From the NCBI RefSeq assembly GCF_000423065.1, contig NZ_AUHG01000011.1, positions 434,001-498,000 of the forward strand: a stretch of DNA of 64,000 bases. Direction: 5' to 3'. Below the pieces are notes generated by a model, which did no database searches, was not told the DNA's origin, and saw only the letters and a program-made list of their open reading frames with translations. The translations under genes and the position numbers were made by a program. Below are positions 7,725 through 15,094 of this stretch, piece by piece. The first letter of the stretch is position 1. Each line of letters begins with the position of its first letter. The DNA is from Christiangramia echinicola DSM 19838 (GTDB lineage: Bacteria > Bacteroidota > Bacteroidia > Flavobacteriales > Flavobacteriaceae).

Positions 7725-9965
7725 TTGAAAGGAAATTACTTTCTTTACTTCTTATTGTGTTTTTTTCTCTGGAATTATTCCGAGGCACAGTCGTCTCGTG
7801 AGATTTCTGAAGATTCACTCAGAGTTATATCAGAAAATATTTCAGACCAGATGGGGAAGTACCACTATGAGCAAGCTATAGAGCAGTCTCATAACCTTTT
7901 AAGTCTGGCAAAACAGCAAGAGAATTTCTATTATGTAACTAAGGCGTATAATTATTTAGGTCACGCATATACTGATCAGGAAGATAGTGCCCGTGCTCGT
8001 AAAAATTATACACTTGGTCTGGAATATGCTCAGTTAAGTAAGAATGATACGGTTTTAATGCATTCTTATAACAATCTGGGAAATATTTATTCTGAGATTC
8101 CTGAAACACAAGAAAAAGGAATTGCTTATTATAATAAAGTAATTGATATAGCCAATAGAATTGGCGCCACCTCAGAACTTATTGCTCCTAAAACAAATAT
8201 CGGCTGGACTTATATGGATGACGGTCAGTTTGAAAAAGCATATCCTTATATCGATGGCTCCCTGGAATTAATGAATTCACTGGTTCAGGCGAAACCAGAA
8301 TATCTTAAAGAAATTGATTATTTCTATTCACCAATTTATATGCTTCACGGCAGGTATTATTCTCATAAAAATCAATTTGATACCGCTAAGAATTATTTTG
8401 AGACCTCTATACAGTTAGCAGAAAATGATAGTTTGATCTTTGAGGCAGCAGAAGCTTATGATGAGTATTCTAAAATGCTGGCAAGGCAGGGTGATTATGA
8501 AGCAGCCTACAAAGCTCAACAGAAATTCATTGACTATAAGTCTATGTTCTTTGAAAGCGAGAAGTTAAAGCAAACAGAGATTGCTAATGCAAAATATAAT
8601 CTCAACCAGTATAAAAAAAATCTGCTGATCGCCGAGAAGGAACAGATGTATCAGAATGACATAATTTCAAAGTCGAAAGAGAAAGTGGTTGTCATGGTCT
8701 TTTCTTCTGTTGGAATGATCTTCATTCTCGTGTTTTTATATAAAGTAAACCGTGACAGGCAGAATTTAATTGAGAAGCTAAAAGTTAAGAACGTTCAATA
8801 CAGAGATGCAAAAATTGAAGCCGAAAAATTATCTTTATTAAAAACCAGGTTTTTTAGCACTGTTAGTCATGAAATTAGAACTCCTTTATACGGAGTGATT
8901 GGTTTAACTTCACTTCTACTTGAAGACAAGAGCCTTAATAAACATAAAGGAGATCTTAAATCTTTAAAATTCTCTGCAGATTATTTATTAGCTCTTATCA
9001 ATGATGTTCTTCAAATGAATAAAATGGAGTCCAACGAGGTGAAACTGGAAAATGTGGTTTTCAGTTTGAAGGACTTAATGAAAAGTATTGTAAACAGTTT
9101 TGAATTTACCCGAGTCCAGAATAAAAACAATATCGTTCTGGATATTGACCCAAAAATCCCTTCTTTTCTTATCGGTGATTCTGTAAGGCTTTCTCAAATT
9201 CTTATGAATCTTGTAGGTAACGCCATGAAATTCACTGAAAGGGGGAATATTCATATCCTGGCAAAACAAACAAATACAAGTGAAGGAAAATCCTCTATCT
9301 ATTTTGAAATTAAAGATGACGGCCCGGGAATACCAGAAAGTAAAAAGAAAGTGATATTTGAGGAGTTCTCACAACTTGAAAATTCGAATTATAATTATCA
9401 GGGAACAGGCCTTGGTCTTCCTATAGTTAAAAAGTTGTTGAAGTTATTTAATTCAAAGATCAAACTTGAAAGTAAGGAAGGGGAAGGCTCAGTCTTTTGT
9501 TTTTCAATAGATTTCAATGTTGATAATACTATTAAGGAAGTTGAAAAGGTTGAAGTAGAAACTTATGCTACAGATTATATTGGTAGGAAGAAGATCTTGA
9601 TTGTAGATGATAATAGAATTAACCAGGTGGTCACTAAAAGAATTCTGGAAAAGAAAGATTTTGATTGCGAAGTAGCAGGCGATGGTCTTTCAGCCATAGA
9701 GCAGGTCAAAACTGGAAGTTTTGACCTGGTATTAATGGATGTTAACATGCCGGGAATTTCTGGACTCGAGGCTTCGAAAGAAATAAGAAAGTTTAATAAG
9801 GATATTCCAATTCTCGCTCTTACCGCTGTTGAGGTTGAAGAGATAAGAGAGGAGATCCAGGGAGCTGGTATGAGCGGGTTTATTATAAAACCTTATGATG
9901 TACAGCAATTTTACCAGATCGTCTATAAAAATCTAAGTCTTTCAAGGTTAACAGAAAAAGCCTAA
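7725..9965 (+). CDS. TPR-containing hybrid histidine kinase/response regulator
   Basis: A 746-residue sensor. A signal peptide (about 1-21) leads into a periplasmic TPR-type helical region (about 40-290), one TM helix near 322-343, and a HisKA domain with SHEIRTPLYG (phospho-acceptor His382). An HATPase_c domain follows (N box LMNLVGNAMKF, G boxes DDGPGIP and GTGLGLPIV), then a receiver domain with VDDNRINQ, phospho-acceptor Asp672 in LVLMDVNMPG, and a conserved Thr/Lys (ALTAVE, KPYD). There is no DNA-binding output domain, so it should signal through another partner not encoded nearby. The gene stands alone. Confidence 0.93.
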   Translation: MKGNYFLYFLLCFFLWNYSEAQSSREISEDSLRVISENISDQMGKYHYEQAIEQSHNLLSLAKQQENFYYVTKAYNYLGHAYTDQEDSARARKNYTLGLEYAQLSKNDTVLMHSYNNLGNIYSEIPETQEKGIAYYNKVIDIANRIGATSELIAPKTNIGWTYMDDGQFEKAYPYIDGSLELMNSLVQAKPEYLKEIDYFYSPIYMLHGRYYSHKNQFDTAKNYFETSIQLAENDSLIFEAAEAYDEYSKMLARQGDYEAAYKAQQKFIDYKSMFFESEKLKQTEIANAKYNLNQYKKNLLIAEKEQMYQNDIISKSKEKVVVMVFSSVGMIFILVFLYKVNRDRQNLIEKLKVKNVQYRDAKIEAEKLSLLKTRFFSTVSHEIRTPLYGVIGLTSLLLEDKSLNKHKGDLKSLKFSADYLLALINDVLQMNKMESNEVKLENVVFSLKDLMKSIVNSFEFTRVQNKNNIVLDIDPKIPSFLIGDSVRLSQILMNLVGNAMKFTERGNIHILAKQTNTSEGKSSIYFEIKDDGPGIPESKKKVIFEEFSQLENSNYNYQGTGLGLPIVKKLLKLFNSKIKLESKEGEGSVFCFSIDFNVDNTIKEVEKVEVETYATDYIGRKKILIVDDNRINQVVTKRILEKKDFDCEVAGDGLSAIEQVKTGSFDLVLMDVNMPGISGLEASKEIRKFNKDIPILALTAVEVEEIREEIQGAGMSGFIIKPYDVQQFYQIVYKNLSLSRLTEKA

Positions 9966-9968
9966 AAC

Positions 9969-10784
9969 TTACTTCTTTACTATTTTGGACGTTTTCGGAG
10001 CTTCAAAATATCCATCTTCTGGCTCGAAGAATTCGAAATTAGTTAAGGTAGCTTCTCCCAGCTTATCTCCAAAACCTTCTTTTTCATTCCAGTTATGGAA
10101 AGACCAGGTTGTAGCCAGATCAACATTCTCGAAATTCTTATAATCAGAGTAAACTATAGCGTGTGGGTCTTCTTCTGCTTTATCGCGTTCTTTACCAAAA
10201 GTGACAATATATGCCGCCGCTTTCAACCTATTAGTCTCAGTATCTTTATATACAACATACCAGTCATCTGGAGAGTCACCAACATTGGATTCAAAACTTA
10301 GCCTGGCGGTTTCATATTGAATACTGTCCAGGATACGGTTTTTTTCTTTTTTCCAAACTGTACCAGGATCTGTTAGTTTAAATGGCATAGCAAAAAAATA
10401 CTGCCAGGTAAAAATGTCAAATCTGGCCCCATCATTACTGGCTGTTTCTGGAGTTATAAAAACTTCTTTGCCGTCGTAAATTATAGATGTTCCGTCAGAT
10501 TTATCGACTCTTACCTTAGATGAGTTCGTAATCATACTTACTTTCCCATCCAGTCTGGTTTTCCCTCCAAACTTCAGGTTTATATCAAAAGAAATAGCCT
10601 CTTTATTCATAAAGGCCGTCTTGTTGTGCGCTTCTTCTATATTTTCTGAAAATGAAAAGACAGGAGGGGGAGTAGCACCATCTCCAATTCCATTGTCCGG
10701 TTCTACAGGAATTTTCTCTTCAGAGGTATTCTGTTTGCAGGAAATCAATAAGAGAAATGCGAATAATAAACTCAATTTTTTCAT
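9969..10784 (-). CDS. Conserved lipoprotein, possibly DUF6503-type
   Basis: A 271-residue lipoprotein (signal MKKLSLLFAFLLLISC, lipobox LISC, Cys16). The mature part is beta-rich, with alternating strands such as VSMITNSSKVRVDKSDGTSI and DDWYVVYKDTETNRLKAAAY. It resembles the outer-membrane-lipoprotein carrier-like or DUF6503 proteins of flavobacteria, but I cannot confirm the family by eye. A Pro-rich spacer (GIGDGATPPPV) follows the anchor. It ends 3 bases from the stop of the convergent kinase gene. Function unknown. Confidence 0.7.
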   Translation of the reverse strand: MKKLSLLFAFLLLISCKQNTSEEKIPVEPDNGIGDGATPPPVFSFSENIEEAHNKTAFMNKEAISFDINLKFGGKTRLDGKVSMITNSSKVRVDKSDGTSIIYDGKEVFITPETASNDGARFDIFTWQYFFAMPFKLTDPGTVWKKEKNRILDSIQYETARLSFESNVGDSPDDWYVVYKDTETNRLKAAAYIVTFGKERDKAEEDPHAIVYSDYKNFENVDLATTWSFHNWNEKEGFGDKLGEATLTNFEFFEPEDGYFEAPKTSKIVKK

Positions 10785-10831
10785 AGCAGGGATTTTTTTA
10801 AAAGTACAAATATTAATGGTTACAATAAAAA

Positions 10832-10855
10832 ACCGCTTCCCAATGAGGAAGCGGT
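10832..10855 (-). terminator. Intrinsic terminator of htpG
   Basis: A perfect 9-bp stem (ACCGCTTCC / GGAAGCGGT) with a 6-base loop lies 25 bases past the htpG stop. On the minus strand it is followed by six T. Confidence 0.88.
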
Positions 10856-10879
10856 CAAATTTTAATTATGGAAATTCAA

Positions 10880-12766
10880 TTATTTTACCATATCAAAACT
10901 TCTCTTGATAAAGGCTGTTAATTCCTCACCTTTAAGAAGATTCTGAGAAAGTCTAGCCAGGTCTAAAGATTGTTTTATTAAACGCTGTTGTTTTTTCTCA
11001 GTTTTGGTATTCAAGATCGTATTGATAAGATCGTGATTTGTATTTACTACCAGGTTATACATCTCTGGCATATTACCCATCCCAAACATACCGCCGCCAC
11101 CGGTTTGCTGCATTTCTTTCATTCTACGCATAAATTCCGGCTGCGTGATTATCAATGGCGCAGAAGTGCTGTCCATCGCTTCCATCTGAATAGTATATTT
11201 TTCCGAAGGGATCACCTTTTCAAAATCACCTTTAAGTTGTTCTTTTTCTTCATCAGAAAGTTTAGAGATCTTCTCTTCATCTTTCTTGATAAGATTATCT
11301 ACGTGATCTGAATCTACACGTACAAATGAGATCTTTTCCTTTGAAGTTTCAAGCTTTTGAAGCAGGTGAGAAATGATTGGTGAATCCAGAAGCAGTACTT
11401 TATAACCTTTGTCCTTAGCTGCCTCAATATAACTATGCTGTTCATTTTCATTAGAAGCATATAGGATCACCAGATTACCGTCTTTATCGGTTTGCGTATC
11501 CTTAATAGCCTTCTCTAGCTCTTCATAGGTGTAGTAGTCGCCTTCAGTAGTCGGATAGAGAGCGAATTTGTCAGCTTTCTCAAAGAATTTATCTTCGGTT
11601 AGCATTCCATATTCGATAACGATCTTAATATCGTTCCATTTCTTTTCAAAATCTTCTCTGTTGTTATTGAAAAGACTCTTTAACTTATCGGCCACCTTTC
11701 TGGATATGTAGCTGGAGATCTTTTTCACAGCACCATCAGCCTGAAGGTAGGATCTCGAAACATTCAAAGGAATGTCTGGTGAATCTATAACACCTCTAAG
11801 CATAGTTAAAAACTCAGGAACAATACCTTCTACATTATCAGTAACAAATACCTGGTTTTGATAAAGCTGAATTTTATCCTTCTGAATGTTCATATCCTGA
11901 GCCATTCTCGGGAAATATAGAATCCCAGTTAAGTTGAAAGGATAATCCACATTTAGGTGTATATGGAATAATGGCTCCTCGAATTGCATAGGATACAATT
12001 CTCTATAGAAATCATTATAATCCTTCTCCTCAAGATCTGTAGGTTGCTTAGTCCACGCTGGTTCCGGGTTGTTGATGATATTATCAACGGTTTGAGTTTC
12101 TGGCTTTGCATCTTCCTTTGCATCTTCTGGTAGAGGAAGCGTTTCTTCCTTAGTCCCGAATTTGATAGGGATAGGCATGAATTTGTTATACTTCACCAAT
12201 AATTCCTGAATACGATTCTCTTCAAGGAATTCATTGTCATCTTCATTTATATGAAGTATGATCTCTGTACCATGTTCTTTTTTATCTCCATCTTCCAGGG
12301 TAAACTCGGTAGTACCTTCACATACCCAATGTGCTGTCGGAGCATCTGTATGAGATTTTGTACGAATCTCAACTTTATTAGCCACCATAAAGGCAGAATA
12401 GAATCCAAGGCCAAAATGGCCGATTATTCCACTGTCTTTGGCGGAGTCCTTATATTTATGTAAAAACTCTTCAGCGCCAGAGAAAGCTACTTCATTAATG
12501 TACTTTTCAACTTCTTCTTTGGTCATCCCAATACCCTGGTCGGTAATATGAAGTGTCTTGTTCTCTTTGTCGACTTTTACCTCAATAACTGGATTACCGT
12601 AGTCTACGTTGGCTTCGCCAAGACTGCTAAGGTGTTTTAATTTAAGAGTAGCATCGGTTGCATTTGATATAAGCTCCCTCAAAAAGATTTCATGATCACT
12701 GTATAAAAACTTCTTGATGAGCGGAAAAATGTTTTCAACAGATACATTTATTTTTCCGGTTGCCAT
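10880..12766 (-). CDS. htpG: Chaperone HtpG (Hsp90)
   Basis: A 628-residue Hsp90. The N-terminal GHKL ATPase domain shows LRELISNATDA (ATP/Mg Asn), TDQGIGMTKEE, and GHFGLGFYSAFM. The middle domain carries the NVSRSYLQ segment with the catalytic Arg. The C-terminal dimerisation domain includes an unusual GGGGMFGMGNMP insert near residues 560-570. Length is typical for bacterial HtpG and there is no eukaryotic MEEVD tail. It is a cytosolic ATP-dependent chaperone. It is divergent from the TetR gene, with a 213-bp intergenic region that contains a CCGTCTAA motif. Confidence 0.97.
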   Translation of the reverse strand: MATGKINVSVENIFPLIKKFLYSDHEIFLRELISNATDATLKLKHLSSLGEANVDYGNPVIEVKVDKENKTLHITDQGIGMTKEEVEKYINEVAFSGAEEFLHKYKDSAKDSGIIGHFGLGFYSAFMVANKVEIRTKSHTDAPTAHWVCEGTTEFTLEDGDKKEHGTEIILHINEDDNEFLEENRIQELLVKYNKFMPIPIKFGTKEETLPLPEDAKEDAKPETQTVDNIINNPEPAWTKQPTDLEEKDYNDFYRELYPMQFEEPLFHIHLNVDYPFNLTGILYFPRMAQDMNIQKDKIQLYQNQVFVTDNVEGIVPEFLTMLRGVIDSPDIPLNVSRSYLQADGAVKKISSYISRKVADKLKSLFNNNREDFEKKWNDIKIVIEYGMLTEDKFFEKADKFALYPTTEGDYYTYEELEKAIKDTQTDKDGNLVILYASNENEQHSYIEAAKDKGYKVLLLDSPIISHLLQKLETSKEKISFVRVDSDHVDNLIKKDEEKISKLSDEEKEQLKGDFEKVIPSEKYTIQMEAMDSTSAPLIITQPEFMRRMKEMQQTGGGGMFGMGNMPEMYNLVVNTNHDLINTILNTKTEKKQQRLIKQSLDLARLSQNLLKGEELTAFIKRSFDMVK

Positions 12767-12869
12767 ATTTATTATTTTAAATTTTGATTCCCTCTTCTGT
12801 TTTCAAAAAAAATACCATTAGTGATTTGCTGTCAAACTGACACGGTTTGTAATGAATCCTTTCTTAGTC

Positions 12870-12876
12870 CGTCTAA
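12870..12876 (+). promoter_or_regulatory. CGTCTAA motif, candidate ECF-sigma -10 element
   Basis: CGTCTAA lies 104 bases upstream of the TetR gene, in the htpG/TetR divergent region, with TGTAA 17 bases before it. CGTC-type -10 boxes are usual for ECF sigma factors. The same heptamer recurs at 20122-20128 and a near copy at 43291-43297. Promoter role is inferred. Confidence 0.25.
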
Positions 12877-12979
12877 AATTCAGTCGTTTGGAAGGCAGGG
12901 AAATATTTAACAATATTTTGTTTAAAGTTTTGCTTGAAAACATAAACAAAGTTGTAAATTTATATCAGAATTAAAAGTT

Positions 12980-13651
12980 ATGGCAAAGAAGACAGAAAAT
13001 AGTAAAGTGAAGAAGAAACCAGATGCAGATAAGCTTATTGCTATATATATGGATTACGTTCTTGAGCATGAAAAAACTCCAAAGAGCATTTATAAGTTCG
13101 CTAAGGAGAATGATATGACCGAGCAGGATTTCTATCAGTACTTTGGCAGTTTCGAAGGATTGAGAAAGGCAATATGGGATAGATTTTTTGAGAATAGCAT
13201 GACCGTTATGGAAAAATCTAATGAATATGCTTCTTTCGAAAATAGAGAAAAGCTGCTTACATTTTTCTACACCTTTTTCGAAGTTCTAACTGCGAACAGA
13301 AGTTACGTTTTATATGCTCTTAACGAGCACGGTCAATCTTTGAAAGGCTTAGACCAGTTGAAAAATTTAAGGAAGAGGATCAGGTCCTATGCTAAGACCT
13401 TAATACAGGACAGGAATAGTGAAAAGTCTATGAAATTATTTCAACAAAATGAAATGATCTTTTCAGAAGGAGTATGGGTACAATTCTTATTTCTCCTGAA
13501 ATTCTGGATGGATGATAATTCTCCGGCATTTGAAAGTACAGATATAGCAATAGAGAAATCGGTAAACACGGTATTTGATCTTTTTGATAATACTCCTTTA
13601 GAAAGAGTAGTGGATCTGGGAAAATTTCTGTGGAAAGAAAGGATGGCTTAA
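12980..13651 (+). CDS. TetR/AcrR-family transcriptional regulator
   Basis: A 223-residue protein with a basic N-terminus and a TetR-like helix-turn-helix (KSIYKFAKENDMTEQDFYQY, about residues 32-51), followed by an all-helical ligand/dimerisation domain of about 150 residues. It deviates from classical TetR at the HTH, having DMTEQDFYQYFG where VSKGTLYxYF is usual, but spacing is right. The next gene, a UbiB/ABC1-like kinase, begins 16 bases downstream, so they form a two-gene operon. A role in regulating itself and that kinase is plausible but not shown. Confidence 0.83.
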   Translation: MAKKTENSKVKKKPDADKLIAIYMDYVLEHEKTPKSIYKFAKENDMTEQDFYQYFGSFEGLRKAIWDRFFENSMTVMEKSNEYASFENREKLLTFFYTFFEVLTANRSYVLYALNEHGQSLKGLDQLKNLRKRIRSYAKTLIQDRNSEKSMKLFQQNEMIFSEGVWVQFLFLLKFWMDDNSPAFESTDIAIEKSVNTVFDLFDNTPLERVVDLGKFLWKERMA

Positions 13652-13667
13652 GCCTAAAAAAAGAAAG

Positions 13668-14975
13668 ATGAAAACCATAGATAAAATACCAACGGGAAAA
13701 ATAGGCAGAACCGGAAAACTGGTTTCTACCGGAGTGAAAATTGGTGGGAATTACTTGAAGTATTACGGTAAAAAAGCCTTTAATCCTGAGCTAACAAGAG
13801 ATGAGCTTGATGAAGATAATGCTACAGATATTTATGATGGTCTAAAAAGCCTGAAAGGTAGTGCGTTGAAAGTAGCTCAAATGCTTTCTATGGAAAAGAA
13901 CCTCTTACCTGGAGCTTACGTAGAGAAATTTAGTCTCGCACAATTTAGTGTTCCCCCACTGTCGGCACCACTTGTAAGAAAAACATTTAAAAAATATAAC
14001 GGAGCATATCCTGAAGAACTGTATGATACGTTTGCAACCCAATCGGTAAATGCGGCTAGCATCGGACAGGTGCATAAGGCCACAAAAGAAGGGAGAAAAC
14101 TTGCTGTGAAAATCCAATATCCGGGGGTTGCAGACAGTATCAGTTCAGATCTTGCTATGGTAAAACCTATAGCTTTGAAAATGTTCAATCTACAGGCGAA
14201 AGATTCTGAAAAGTATTTCAAGGAAGTCGAAGGGAAGTTATTAGAGGAAACAGATTATATACTGGAGGTAAAACAGAGTAAGGAAATTTCTGAAGCTTGC
14301 GCACATATTCCAAATCTTAGATTTCCGAAGTATTACGAAGATCTCTCAAGTGAGCGTATAATTTCTATGGATTGGATGGAGGGAATTCATTTAAGTGAGT
14401 TCGCGAAGCAAAATGAGGATGAAGAACTGGCTAATAAAGTAGGGCAGGCCTTGTGGGATTTTTATATGTTCCAGATCCATTGTTTAAAACAGGTACATGC
14501 AGATCCTCATCCTGGAAATTTCCTGGTAGATAAAGAAAATAATCTAATTGCGATAGATTTCGGTTGTATTAAACAGATTCCCGAAGATTTTTACGAGCCA
14601 TATTTCTCGTTGACAGATAGAGAAAATTTAAACAATAAGGAATTCTTTTATGATAAGCTCTATGAGCTGGAAATTCTGAATAAAAAAGATTCTGAAAAAG
14701 AAAAAGAATTCTTTTCGGCAATGTTTCATGAGATGTTTACGATGTTTTCTACCCCATATCAATCTGAAAGATTTGATTTTACAGACGAGAAATTCTGGAA
14801 GCATCTTACTGAATTAAGTGAAAAATATTCTAAAGACCCTGAATTACGAAGAATGAACGGAAATAGGGGAAGTAGACACTTTCTCTATATGAGTAGGACC
14901 TTTTTTGGCCTCTACAATCTATTACATGATCTTAAAGCGAAAGTAGATATTCAAAATTTTAGAGTGTATCTCTAA
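13668..14975 (+). CDS. ABC1/UbiB-like (ADCK) atypical kinase
   Basis: A 435-residue member of the UbiB/ADCK protein-kinase-like family. The Ala-rich nucleotide loop is NAASIGQVHKA with Lys in LAVKIQYPG, the catalytic loop is HADPHPGNFL, and the metal-binding DFG is AIDFGCIKQ. The N-terminal family signature KxGQ appears as LKVAQML, i.e. KVAQ with Ala for Gly. The family supports isoprenoid-quinone or lipid metabolism. In a menaquinone user the exact role is unknown. It is co-transcribed with the upstream TetR gene. Confidence 0.9.
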   Translation: MKTIDKIPTGKIGRTGKLVSTGVKIGGNYLKYYGKKAFNPELTRDELDEDNATDIYDGLKSLKGSALKVAQMLSMEKNLLPGAYVEKFSLAQFSVPPLSAPLVRKTFKKYNGAYPEELYDTFATQSVNAASIGQVHKATKEGRKLAVKIQYPGVADSISSDLAMVKPIALKMFNLQAKDSEKYFKEVEGKLLEETDYILEVKQSKEISEACAHIPNLRFPKYYEDLSSERIISMDWMEGIHLSEFAKQNEDEELANKVGQALWDFYMFQIHCLKQVHADPHPGNFLVDKENNLIAIDFGCIKQIPEDFYEPYFSLTDRENLNNKEFFYDKLYELEILNKKDSEKEKEFFSAMFHEMFTMFSTPYQSERFDFTDEKFWKHLTELSEKYSKDPELRRMNGNRGSRHFLYMSRTFFGLYNLLHDLKAKVDIQNFRVYL

Positions 14976-15000
14976 TGGTTGATTTATTGGTTAGGTTGAT

Positions 15001-15036
15001 AGGAAGCGTGGTCGATCCAAATCGGTTGCGCTTCCT
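15001..15036 (+). terminator. Extended hairpin terminator after the UbiB-like gene
   Basis: AGGAAGCG (15001-15008) pairs perfectly with CGCTTCCT (15029-15036). A smaller CGAT/ATCG stem lies inside the loop. It begins 25 bases past the stop at 14975. Confidence 0.6.
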
Positions 15037-15049
15037 TATTTAAAGCAAA

Positions 15050-15071
15050 ATCCCCGGTAAATGCCGGGGAT
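15050..15071. terminator. Bidirectional terminator between UbiB-like and S9 peptidase genes
   Basis: A perfect 8-bp GC-rich stem (ATCCCCGG / CCGGGGAT) with a 6-base loop is flanked by ATTATTTTT on the plus strand and TTTT on the minus strand. It sits 24 bases past the S9 peptidase stop. Confidence 0.82.
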
Positions 15072-15094
15072 ATTATTTTTATATAGATTATTGA

